47,351 bases of DNA, taken from the IMG/VR virus record IMGVR_UViG_3300025168_013630, positions 1 to 47,351 of that record; one strand, given 5' to 3'. This document shows, one piece after another, positions 34,957 through 42,071 of this stretch. The notes under the pieces were generated by a model. It worked only from the letters and a program-made list of their open reading frames with translations. It had not been told where the DNA came from and did no database searches. The position numbers and the translations under genes are program-made. How positions within the stretch are numbered: the first letter of the stretch is position 1; the number at the start of each line of letters is the position of its first letter. This DNA comes from a virus.

Positions 34957-35442
34957 CTAATTTAATTTATAATACTTAATTCCATTTTTAACTGATATAC
35001 CATCAGGTACTGTAGTATGGCTTCTGCCAAATATATCTACATACAAACCAGATTCTACGATAGTGTGTTCTTCTATTGAAACAAATCCTATCCCATCTAA
35101 ATATGATTCGCAATCTCCTCCTTCAAAACCAGTAAATGCTCCAGGTAGTCCTGGTGTAGATGCTACCTTGCAACAACAATCATATGAATCAAATATCATC
35201 ACTCCTGGCCATAATGCATCTAACATTGCTTGGCTTGGATTGAAACAGTCTTGAATGTTTCCACTGAATGCCCAGCTATCTAATGCATCTTCTATTGATT
35301 CTGATGTGTCGCAATACTTAGGTGAGTAATATATTGAATCACCTGTTTGTGGTATTATCTGAGCGTTAACTGATATTGCTATTAGCATTGTAGTAAAAAA
35401 TACTAATGCAAAAATTAAAAATGTTTTTGTGCTATTTTTCAT
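34957..35442 (-). CDS. Secreted or exported Cys-rich protein with signal peptide, 161 aa
   Basis: The N-terminus has a Lys-bearing n-region, a hydrophobic core (FLIFALVFFTTMLIAI) and a cleavage-like site SVNA/Q near residue 28, as in Bacteroidetes signal peptides. The mature part holds several Cys (YCDTSES, DCFNPSQ, DCCCKVAS, GGDCESY) and a C-terminal GRSHTTVPDGISVKNGIKYYKL. Export to the periplasm with disulfides is expected; it could alter the host envelope during infection. Function not recognised. It lies between the tRNA-ended RNA and the DUF4494-like gene. Confidence 0.65.
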   Translation of the reverse strand: MKNSTKTFLIFALVFFTTMLIAISVNAQIIPQTGDSIYYSPKYCDTSESIEDALDSWAFSGNIQDCFNPSQAMLDALWPGVMIFDSYDCCCKVASTPGLPGAFTGFEGGDCESYLDGIGFVSIEEHTIVESGLYVDIFGRSHTTVPDGISVKNGIKYYKLN

Positions 35443-35468
35443 AACCTTTCTTTTATATATTTAATAAA

Positions 35469-35748
35469 TAGTAATTTGTGAGAGTGGTTGGATTCGAACC
35501 AACAGTTTTTCAAGTACCAACTGGGTTGGCTAAAAACTTTAAAAAAGCCTATCAAACGAATCCAGTACTCTTTTGAATTCGGAGTTTGGTGCTACCTCCC
35601 CCTTAATGTTCCTCCTTAAAAAAACCTAAATAAATCTAAGTTTTTTAGTGGAGTCGTGTATTCCGTGGAGAAGCGCAAGAAATAAATTTCTTTGGGGATT
35701 TTATATATCCCTGCTTTTTCCTTTCCACCACACTCTCTCAAATTACTA
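35469..35748 (-). ncRNA. Roughly 260-nt RNA with tRNA-like ends (tmRNA-like or interrupted tRNA)
   Basis: On the coding strand, GAGAGTG (35737-35731) pairs with CACTCTC (35486-35480), a 7-bp acceptor-like stem. Just inside the 3' arm is a perfect T-arm: GTTGG, loop TTCGAAT, CCAAC (B-box GGTTCGAATCC). The 5' end reads TGGTGGAAAGG, a near-perfect A-box with G18G19-like GG. The flanks extend the stem by ten more pairs (TAGTAATTTG / CAAATTACTA), 17 of 18 positions in all. The outer TAG is the recA stop. About 165 bases of extra stem-loops sit between the variable-region-like part and the T-arm. No CCA is encoded, and the acceptor lacks the G3-U70 pair of alanyl tmRNA. No ORF explains it. Confidence 0.55.
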
Positions 35749-36876
35749 ACCTATTGGTACATCATCTTCACCGATTTCGATATCATCGATACCAATATCA
35801 TCAGTTTTGTATGACATAACCATTGTTTCACAAATCTTTTTGTATAAACTTTCTTTCCTTTCAGGGTTCGAAAGTATTTTAGATTCGAAATCTTTAGATA
35901 AAAACTTAATGTCTTCACCTGTGACATCACAACTATAAGTATACCAAGATCCTCCTTGCTTAACTAAACTGTAGTCCTTCATTACTTGCAGCCAAGATCC
36001 TGTATCATCTACTCCTGATTCGAAGAAGATGTTGAATTCTGCTGTACGTAATGGTGGGCCCATTCTATTTTTTACAACGATACATTTTGTTTTAATACCT
36101 ATAGTTTGTTCCTTGCCTGCAATCTTTGCTTTAATTTGGCCTGCTGCCTTCAATCTCAATCTGCATGATGCGTGGAATTGAATTGCTTTTCCACCACTTG
36201 TTGTCCAAGGGTCTCCAAACATAACTCCTAACTTCTGTCTTAATTGATTTGTAAAGAACAGTGCTACTCTTTCTCTACCAATAAGCTGAGTAATTTTTCT
36301 CATACCTTTTGATAGCACTATGGCCTTTGATGTTGCCCAACCTTCTTTGTCATAATCCTGAGCCTGTTCTACTTTAGTGGTTGCTGCCGCAACAGAATCC
36401 ACTGCAATAGACACAAGTCTGTTTTTATCACTTTCTTTAACTTTTAGAATTATATTTTCAATTACTTCAAAAATATCTTCTACAGTTTCAAGTTGTATAT
36501 ACAACATCTTAGTCATATCCATACCTATCGCTGTTAAGAACTCTTCGTTCATAGCGTTTTCAGTATCTATGTATACAGCCAAACCTCCCATTTTCTGAGT
36601 GTTTGCTAGTAAGTGAGCAGCTAATAGTGATTTACCGGAGGCTTCCATTCCAGTAATTTCTGTAATTCTACCTACAGGTAAACCACCATTTGGCCTATTA
36701 GAAATAGCAAGGTCAAGAATTGATGAACCAGTGCTTATCCACTCTGTCAGATCTGTCGGTGTTTCTTCTGCTCCATCTAAGAAGTATGCAACTTTCATAC
36801 CTTTGAACTGCTTGTTCAGAGAGTCAGCTAATACTGACGCTAATTCATCTCGTTTGTTTTTCTTTGCCTTTGCCAT
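35746..36876 (-). CDS. uvsX: RecA/UvsX recombinase
   Basis: Strand-exchange ATPase for repair and recombination-dependent replication. 376 aa: Walker A GMEASGKS at 76-83 follows a short N-terminal helix region, AVYIDTENAMNEEF and VSIAVDSVAAA hold the Walker B region, FFTNQLRQK is the L2-like loop and GGKAIQFHASCRLRL the following core. The acidic C-terminus (IGIDDIEIGEDDVPIG) is like bacterial RecA. It is closer to RecA than to classical T4 UvsX. It overlaps the outer stem of the tRNA-ended RNA by 3 bases and lies next to the SSB gene, as in T4-type modules. Confidence 0.93.
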   Translation of the reverse strand: MAKAKKNKRDELASVLADSLNKQFKGMKVAYFLDGAEETPTDLTEWISTGSSILDLAISNRPNGGLPVGRITEITGMEASGKSLLAAHLLANTQKMGGLAVYIDTENAMNEEFLTAIGMDMTKMLYIQLETVEDIFEVIENIILKVKESDKNRLVSIAVDSVAAATTKVEQAQDYDKEGWATSKAIVLSKGMRKITQLIGRERVALFFTNQLRQKLGVMFGDPWTTSGGKAIQFHASCRLRLKAAGQIKAKIAGKEQTIGIKTKCIVVKNRMGPPLRTAEFNIFFESGVDDTGSWLQVMKDYSLVKQGGSWYTYSCDVTGEDIKFLSKDFESKILSNPERKESLYKKICETMVMSYKTDDIGIDDIEIGEDDVPIG

Positions 36877-36887
36877 ATTATTTCCTC

Positions 36888-37649
36888 TTACTCATTAAAT
36901 AAATCATCGAATGCAGATTCGATATTTGCTGTTGATTTTACACCTGTCTTTGATTCAGTTGATACTGCAGCTTGTTCAGGTGCTGTTCCAGATTCTCCAT
37001 CAGGATTCAACCATTCTTCCAATACACCTTTTAAAGTGTCATACTCATTCTTTTTGAAAATTTCAAAAATATCTTTCTGACCACTTACAACTTTATCTGC
37101 TATGTTTGCATCATCTGTTGCAGCTGTTTGGTTAGGCTTTACTCTGATTGTAGTTTTAGGATAGTTTCCTACACCTTCTGCTGGAGTAAATTCTACTGAT
37201 ACATCTCTACCAGCTTTAACATCTGTGATGTCACCATAATCTGGATCTGAAATAAATCCTAGTAATTCAGTATATACTTGTTTACCGAATCCCCAAAGCT
37301 TAACACCTTCAGATTCTTTACCTCTAACTAATACTGGAGCATAAACTCTCATCTTAGGTGTTAGTTTTTTAGCCAAGTTAAAGTCATCTGATTTTCCAGT
37401 TGCTCTTAACTTTTGTGCAAATTCTTCTACAGGATCTGCTTCTCCATACGTCACTGGTGATAGGTAGTTCTTTTTACCTAAGTCATAGTGAAAGTACATT
37501 TCGATAAACGGGTTATCTTTGTTGAATTGATAAGGTACGATTCTAATCTGATTCTTACCTGGTTCTGGTTTCCACAGGTTATCCTGTCTTCCAGTTTGTG
37601 ATTGTAAGTTGTTTAACTTACGTCTGATTGCATCTAAATCTATTGCCAT
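36888..37649 (-). CDS. Single-stranded DNA-binding protein (gp32-like)
   Basis: Coats ssDNA and organises replication and recombination. 253 aa: the N-terminal 25 residues (LDAIRRKLNNLQSQTGRQ) resemble the cooperativity B-domain of T4 gp32. The core holds LWKPEPGKNQIRIVPYQ and PFIEMYFHYDLGKKNYLSP, then VRGKESEGVKLWGFGKQVY. The end is acidic (IESAFDDLFNE), the protein-docking tail. Zinc-binding residues of gp32 are not obvious. It has a good AAGGAG site and is placed with recA as expected. Confidence 0.85.
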   Translation of the reverse strand: MAIDLDAIRRKLNNLQSQTGRQDNLWKPEPGKNQIRIVPYQFNKDNPFIEMYFHYDLGKKNYLSPVTYGEADPVEEFAQKLRATGKSDDFNLAKKLTPKMRVYAPVLVRGKESEGVKLWGFGKQVYTELLGFISDPDYGDITDVKAGRDVSVEFTPAEGVGNYPKTTIRVKPNQTAATDDANIADKVVSGQKDIFEIFKKNEYDTLKGVLEEWLNPDGESGTAPEQAAVSTESKTGVKSTANIESAFDDLFNE

Positions 37650-37668
37650 CTTTTTCTCCTTTTAATTA

Positions 37669-37845
37669 TTATTTACTATTCTTAATGGTTTGCACGTTTA
37701 ATCTTAACTCTTGTGCTTGAGCTTTTACTTCCTGCATTGCTTTTCTAATTCTAGTTCCAGCTGACATGTTACCGCCGTTGAATTTTTCAACATCTGTTTT
37801 GATGTCTTCTAAAATAGTTTGCAATTCTGTAATTGATACTGCCAT
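37669..37845 (-). CDS. Histone H1/Hc1-like DNA-binding protein, 58 aa
   Basis: An ORF of 58 codons with a clean CAGGAG site before ATG. After a helix (MAVSITELQTILEDIKTDVE), FNGGNMSAGTRIRKAMQEVK follows, close to the GNKAAGTRARKAL core of Bacteroidetes/Chlamydia Hc1-like proteins. The rest is a basic helix ending in TIKNSK. Probably DNA condensation or nucleoid remodelling during infection or packaging. A 25-bp promoter-type motif lies 33 bases upstream, so it likely leads a unit with SSB and recA. Confidence 0.7.
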   Translation of the reverse strand: MAVSITELQTILEDIKTDVEKFNGGNMSAGTRIRKAMQEVKAQAQELRLNVQTIKNSK

Positions 37846-37877
37846 ATTATTTTCTCCTGTTTTAGTTATTACTTAGT

Positions 37878-37902
37878 TAATATAACAAAAATTTTTTAAT
37901 CT
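37878..37902 (-). promoter_or_regulatory. CGGAA-class promoter motif (poor box) before the Hc1-SSB-recA unit
   Basis: Only the right half (TTGTTATATTA) is well kept; the CGGAA box is replaced by an A/T-rich stretch. The motif lies in the 55-bp gap after the UV endonuclease gene, and its first two bases overlap that gene's stop codon. Confidence 0.5.
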
Positions 37903-38917
37903 ATAAAACTTCTGCATGTTTATTTTCAAATTTATTTAGATATCCTTGCACTGCCAATTCCTTGTGCTTTGCTTCGACAACTACATCGATATCCAAGCCA
38001 TAGTCTTGTATTTCATCTACTATTAAATCTGAGTGGGCTTGTACTTTTATTTTTTGAGATTCAGTATACAACTTTTCCATAGTAGGGAATTCACCTATAT
38101 TGTTCAATGTGATATTACTATTTTTAAGAAAATTTTCTACTATCAAGCCTTGCTCACGTCTACGTGATTCGGAATAATGTGTACATGGTTTTATATCACT
38201 CCATGTTGATGCTGCTAATTTCAAAGCTTGTTCCTCCGTGAGACCACCTGTGCAAAATTGGTGGTGGTGATAGTCAAACACAATTGGTATACCTACACGA
38301 TTGTATACACCTTCGTATAGATCTACTACAGAATACATGCTTGCCTTGTCATCGTTTTCCACTGTAAGTCTAGACTTTGCAGATTCTGATAGTTTTTCAA
38401 AGTTATTGCAAAATCTAACCAGTGCAGTTTCCTTGTTTCCATAAGCGCCGCCAACGTGGATATTGATTTTTGCCATTCGTGTGCGTGGCAAACCCATAAG
38501 GTCCATAATCTGGCCTGATTTGTTTAATTCATTCCAAGCGCCATCTACAACTTTTTGCGTTGGTGAAGCTAGCACTGTAAATTGTCCTGGATGGAATGAT
38601 AATCGTTGACCATAACCTTGTGCAAGATCGCCGGCCTGTCGAAGTAGCTTGCATAATTCTTCGTAGCCAGGTAGATCTACAAATTCATATTCAGACATCC
38701 AAGGGTATATTTCACTTGACATCCTAAACACCTTGATGCCATTGTCTTCGTTCCATTGTATAATCTTAATAAGATCTTTGGTATTTGCTATACATAATTC
38801 AGATACATAGTCTAAGCCTTTTGCATCGAATGTTCGACGTATCATTGACCTACCTGTGTATATATTTTGTTTGCGTAAGTGCATGTTAATACATGCATAT
38901 CCTAATTGTTTTGCCAT
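37901..38917 (-). CDS. uvdE: UV damage endonuclease (UvdE/UVDE family)
   Basis: Nicks DNA 5' of UV photoproducts and other lesions. 338-aa TIM-barrel enzyme: LGYACINMHLR is the usual start, IKVFRMSSEIYPW, QRLSFHPGQFTVL and KINIHVGGAYGNKETAL carry the metal His and Glu/Asp sites, LTVENDDKA and VFDYHHHQF follow, and a C-terminal KVQAHSDLIVDEI closes the fold. All main metal ligands appear to be present. Few phages carry this; light-exposed marine water would favour it. The promoter motif ends 6 bases before the ATG. Confidence 0.93.
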   Translation of the reverse strand: MAKQLGYACINMHLRKQNIYTGRSMIRRTFDAKGLDYVSELCIANTKDLIKIIQWNEDNGIKVFRMSSEIYPWMSEYEFVDLPGYEELCKLLRQAGDLAQGYGQRLSFHPGQFTVLASPTQKVVDGAWNELNKSGQIMDLMGLPRTRMAKINIHVGGAYGNKETALVRFCNNFEKLSESAKSRLTVENDDKASMYSVVDLYEGVYNRVGIPIVFDYHHHQFCTGGLTEEQALKLAASTWSDIKPCTHYSESRRREQGLIVENFLKNSNITLNNIGEFPTMEKLYTESQKIKVQAHSDLIVDEIQDYGLDIDVVVEAKHKELAVQGYLNKFENKHAEVL

Positions 38918-38923
38918 ATTCTA

Positions 38924-38948
38924 TAATATAATAAATTTAATTGACATA
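38924..38948 (-). promoter_or_regulatory. CGGAA-class promoter motif (variant) before uvdE, leaderless-like
   Basis: The coding strand reads TATGTCAATT, 6 bases, ATTATATTA, then TATAGA and the ATG at 38917. The predicted start lies on the ATG. No ribosome-binding site is present. Confidence 0.5.
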
Positions 38949-38954
38949 GAGAAA

Positions 38955-39299
38955 TTATTTCCATAGTATTTGTATGCAGACTAATGTTGTTGCCAACACA
39001 AGTGATATTGCAGTCTTTGTTGTTATACCCTCACCCATAAAGAACCAAGTTAATAATACAAATGATATCATACCTGTACCAAAGCCTATAAATCTACCTG
39101 GCCATAGCAGGCCATCAAAGTGACCTACAACATGCTTTGTTGCAAGTATGAACATATAAGAAATTATTGTTCCAAATGATATCGATAAAAGTAAGGGATT
39201 TTTGTCAAACCATTTCCAAAGAAACTGGCCGTTGGTTTGTATCCAGATCAGTGTCTGGCCTGCGAAGAATAGTACTATCGCTAGTGTCAATTGTTTCAT
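38955..39299 (-). CDS. Small integral membrane protein, 114 aa
   Basis: Four hydrophobic segments can be seen: LTLAIVLFFAGQTLIW, LLLSISFGTIISYMFIL, FIGFGTGMISFVLLTWFF and AISLVLATTLVCIQIL, so it is an inner-membrane protein. The TNGQFLWKWF, LWPGRFIGF and MGEGITTKT loops look conserved, of the kind seen in marine T4-like phages. It resembles half of a drug/metabolite-type transporter, but the function is unknown; holin activity or envelope change are possible. Its leader holds one of the 25-bp promoter copies. Confidence 0.65.
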   Translation of the reverse strand: MKQLTLAIVLFFAGQTLIWIQTNGQFLWKWFDKNPLLLSISFGTIISYMFILATKHVVGHFDGLLWPGRFIGFGTGMISFVLLTWFFMGEGITTKTAISLVLATTLVCIQILWK

Positions 39300-39342
39300 T
39301 CGTTATTGTGCTTTTATTATTGAGTAATTTTTAATTATATAT

Positions 39343-39367
39343 AAATATAACAAAACTTTCCGATATA
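39343..39367 (-). promoter_or_regulatory. CGGAA-class promoter motif before the membrane-protein gene
   Basis: The coding strand reads TATATCGGAA, 6 bases, GTTATATTT, followed by the ATATATAAT run. The ATG is 44 bases on, the longest leader among the copies. Confidence 0.6.
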
Positions 39368-39407
39368 ATGAAATTATATCAGCATTTTTTTAAAAAGTTA
39401 TTAACAA

Positions 39408-39809
39408 TTATCTTTTTATTTTTATGTGAACTACTTCTTTTATAGAAGTGTCAATTCTTCTCATCCCATCTTCATTTGTAACCAATATGGAATTTCTGTA
39501 ATTGTCCCAGTTAAGTTGGAATGTTGTGTCTAGAACTCCGTTGTTTGAATTTTTAATACATTCATTCAAAGCGTTAATTGTGTATAGGGTGTTTGTTTGT
39601 TTTTTTCGATGAAGTGATATAGTGTCAGGTAGTATTTCTACATCCTTTGACGAGTCTATGTTGTATGTGCACATTAACTCAGATTTGTTTCCTTCATCAT
39701 TTAATACAAATATCTTGTTATAAAGAATATCATAGGTCTGTATAATTCTATCCACTGTTCGTGTGAGCATTTTATATTTAGTAAATGTACATAGTAATTG
39801 AGTTTTCAT
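39408..39809 (-). CDS. Hypothetical 133-aa protein
   Basis: Not recognised. A mix of helix and strand: TKYKMLTRTVDRIIQTYDIL at the N-terminus and IFVLNDEGNKSELMCTYN in the first third suggest a glycosyltransferase-like Rossmann beginning, but the rest (TLYTINALNECIKNSN, FQLNWDNYRNSILVTN) gives no catalytic motif, so I make no claim. It overlaps the end of the 394-aa gene by 1 base and ends upstream of the membrane-protein promoter. Confidence 0.5.
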   Translation of the reverse strand: MKTQLLCTFTKYKMLTRTVDRIIQTYDILYNKIFVLNDEGNKSELMCTYNIDSSKDVEILPDTISLHRKKQTNTLYTINALNECIKNSNNGVLDTTFQLNWDNYRNSILVTNEDGMRRIDTSIKEVVHIKIKR

Positions 39810-40993
39810 TATTTAATCCCGAAGTAAGCCTTCCATTTAACTGTCACATCCCAATTGCCATTCTTGTCTTTAGAATAACATGCTCCATTTCCATCTGAAC
39901 CATATCCTCTTGTAGCATAACCTGCAGTTTTAATTGCTGCTCCAATAGGTTTTAGATTTGAGATTAGTGTTGTAATATCTTTAGGTACGCCTCCTTTGAA
40001 GAAACAGTTTGATGCAGCTGGTGAAGATTTTCCAAATTTCTTCTCACCAGAACCTGCTTCATATTTTGCAGATGTAGAAAGTTCAGGTCCATTATAAGAT
40101 CTGTCTTTAACGAACCAATACATAAACGGACTTCTAACGCCAACCTCACCACTTTGTATTTTTTTAAGCATATCTTCAATTATTTTTTTAGCACCTGATT
40201 TTCCTGCTAAAGCCTCAAATCTTTGTGGCAACATCCAGCTATCAATAAATACAGCGTTATCTTGTTTTAGACTTATCTTTAATTCTGTTCCAAATGGTGA
40301 AACACCTTTGTCAAGTCTTACATAGATATCTGTCTTAGGCATACCTCTACCTTTCCATGCAGGATCACCTAACTCTTCAACATGATATTCTTTTCCTTTA
40401 TGTTCGAATTCCCAATTTCCACCAGATCCTTCTATAAACAACATTACAATCTGCTTTTCATGTACAATACCTGGCTTGAAGTCTCTGAATACTCCACCTT
40501 TAATTTTTTGAGATAGATCAGCTTTAATGAAGTCTACCTGTTTACCTGTAGGTTTTAATATAGCATTGGTTGCCATTAAGTAAGTTTTGCCTTTTAGCTT
40601 TATTTTGCAATAATATGTCCTACCTACCTTTAACAGGTCTTTTTCTGTTTTTGTCAATATATTAAATGTAGTACCTTTTTTAATATCTATTGATTTTGAT
40701 TGAGTATTGATATCTAAAAGCACGGAATTCTTTTCAGCTTTGAATTCTTGGTCACGTTTAGGATTCATTTCAACATACTTGTAAAACGATCCTGTTGGTT
40801 GTTTATAATTTGTAGTCCTACCTGCCAAGTTAGCTTCTGCTATACTTTCGATATAAGACGTTATAAATTCTTCTGAATACTTGTGAGCCCTAAGCACATC
40901 TTCTAATAACTGAAGATGATTTCGGTTTTTTGGATCAGGTAGTCCATCGTTAGTGCGCCAGGCCCAATCTCTTAATAATTGATTAAAATTCAT
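39809..40993 (-). CDS. Phage protein with possible PD-(D/E)XK nuclease centre, 394 aa
   Basis: The ATG at 40993 is chosen because GAGGAG sits just before it; the longer frame from 41005 includes that site as codons. The N-terminal 50 residues (LLRDWAWRTNDGLPDPKNRN, then a helix) are of a type I recall from marine T4-like proteins. In the middle, KTDIYVRLDKGVSPFGTELKIS gives a D and, 14 residues on, E-L-K, the D...ExK pattern of restriction-like nucleases, followed by a Lys/Gln-rich strand. The C-terminus ends GNWDVTVKWKAYFG. A nuclease is possible but not shown; a structural protein is the other option. Confidence 0.5.
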   Translation of the reverse strand: MNFNQLLRDWAWRTNDGLPDPKNRNHLQLLEDVLRAHKYSEEFITSYIESIAEANLAGRTTNYKQPTGSFYKYVEMNPKRDQEFKAEKNSVLLDINTQSKSIDIKKGTTFNILTKTEKDLLKVGRTYYCKIKLKGKTYLMATNAILKPTGKQVDFIKADLSQKIKGGVFRDFKPGIVHEKQIVMLFIEGSGGNWEFEHKGKEYHVEELGDPAWKGRGMPKTDIYVRLDKGVSPFGTELKISLKQDNAVFIDSWMLPQRFEALAGKSGAKKIIEDMLKKIQSGEVGVRSPFMYWFVKDRSYNGPELSTSAKYEAGSGEKKFGKSSPAASNCFFKGGVPKDITTLISNLKPIGAAIKTAGYATRGYGSDGNGACYSKDKNGNWDVTVKWKAYFGIK

Positions 40994-41007
40994 AATACTC
41001 CTCATGT

Positions 41008-41022
41008 TTATATAAATATCAA
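41008..41022 (-). promoter_or_regulatory. ATATTTATA promoter-like box before the 394-aa gene
   Basis: The coding strand reads TTGATATTTATATAA, about 15 bases before the preferred ATG at 40993. It has the same TTGATATTTATAT core as the box at 1677 before the polyprotein gene, so both genes may be expressed in the same phase. Confidence 0.4.
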
Positions 41023-41023
41023 A

Positions 41024-42031
41024 TTAGAGGTCCAAAGACCTCATATTGTGATAGTCACGGCCTATCTTTGCTTTAGAAGGGAATACCATAAGATCATGTA
41101 TCTTTTTTATAAGTATTTTTTCATCAGGATCAATGTCAAATACAAATGCATCATATACATACAATATCATCTTACTAGAATAATTATCTAAAAGATCCAA
41201 TATATTTTTTAAAGCTTGTGAATTCATTTCTGTTTCATAAGCTTGGATCATATAATTAAATAATTTTTGTGGATTCATATTGTCCAGATTCTTTTTGTAT
41301 AACTTTCTTTTTAAAATTGGTGTTTCGATATAACCTTTACTATTATAAATATCCCAAAGTTTAGAAATATATGATGATGTCTTATTGAAATAATCAATTC
41401 GCATAAATTCTTTTGGTATGCCGCCATAAAGTATTTGAAAGCTTATTTTTTTTGATTCGCTATACTGCTCTTTTGTTAAAGTATCTGAGTCGAAATATAG
41501 TTTGCCTAAATATCTATGAAAACTACCTTCTGGCTGAACTGTTCCTATTAAATTTGCAATCAATCTTAGATGGTACGCATCGTAATCAAACTCTATAAGC
41601 TTTCCGTTTTCAAATCTGCTTATATATTTTTCTCTAGTACCATCGTCTTTGTTTAGAGCTGCATAGTTGATTCCGTTGTTTGAGTTTGCAGGCCTACCGG
41701 TTGTTGTGAATACGTTATATTTTGTATATTCGTAGCCTTTTTCAGTGTATAAACCATTTTGTTCAATTTTTGAAAAGGTTTGTACTATATTTCTATCATA
41801 CTCATGAATTGCATTATCGGATACGCCCTCTAATCCATGCGAGAGAGAGTCTATATGATCTGATTCTTCTGATAACTTGTTTTTTGGAATGATATCATAG
41901 ATGTTATATCTATCGCCATACAACCTTTTATAGAAACGGTTTATCGTAGGCTCTATAGCACTGTCATCTAATACCTTATTGTTTTTAAGGTAGTATTTTA
42001 TTTTAAGATTTGCTTTATTTTGACTTAACAT
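41024..42031 (-). CDS. Minimal PolA-family DNA polymerase palm protein
   Basis: 335 aa without the 3'-5' exonuclease or 5' nuclease domain of DNA polymerase I. Motif A is LIEFDYDAYHLRLIAN near 145, motif B SKKISFQILYGGIPKEF near 194, and motif C LYVYDAFVFDID near 291. The catalytic Asp of motifs A and C is kept, but motif C reads YDA, not the usual HDE, so the second acidic residue is lost or moved. It could be a repair or gap-filling polymerase, working with the separate 5' nuclease, while DnaE replicates. The promoter motif lies 5 bases before the ATG, which predicts a leaderless mRNA. Confidence 0.75.
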   Translation of the reverse strand: MLSQNKANLKIKYYLKNNKVLDDSAIEPTINRFYKRLYGDRYNIYDIIPKNKLSEESDHIDSLSHGLEGVSDNAIHEYDRNIVQTFSKIEQNGLYTEKGYEYTKYNVFTTTGRPANSNNGINYAALNKDDGTREKYISRFENGKLIEFDYDAYHLRLIANLIGTVQPEGSFHRYLGKLYFDSDTLTKEQYSESKKISFQILYGGIPKEFMRIDYFNKTSSYISKLWDIYNSKGYIETPILKRKLYKKNLDNMNPQKLFNYMIQAYETEMNSQALKNILDLLDNYSSKMILYVYDAFVFDIDPDEKILIKKIHDLMVFPSKAKIGRDYHNMRSLDL

Positions 42032-42036
42032 AAGAC

Positions 42037-42061
42037 CAATATAACAATAATTTCCGATATA
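42037..42061 (-). promoter_or_regulatory. CGGAA-class promoter motif, leaderless configuration, before the PolA-like gene
   Basis: The coding strand reads TATATCGGAA, 6 bases, GTTATATTG, preceded by a T-run, and the ATG at 42031 follows after only 5 bases (GTCTT). Confidence 0.7.
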
Positions 42062-42071
42062 AAAAAATAAA

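Noticed and set aside
35479-35737. Standard tRNA or one-piece tmRNA at the T-arm
   Set aside because: The arm is real, but 259 bases separate the acceptor strands, the D-arm stem is only partial, no CCA is encoded and the G-GAUUCGAC segment and G3-U70 pair of tmRNA are absent. I therefore call it tRNA-ended RNA only.
35469-35748. MITE-like transposable element with 18-bp terminal inverted repeats
   Set aside because: The terminal repeat fits, but I see no second copy in the window and no target-site duplication; the tRNA A- and B-box matches explain the ends better. Not fully excluded.
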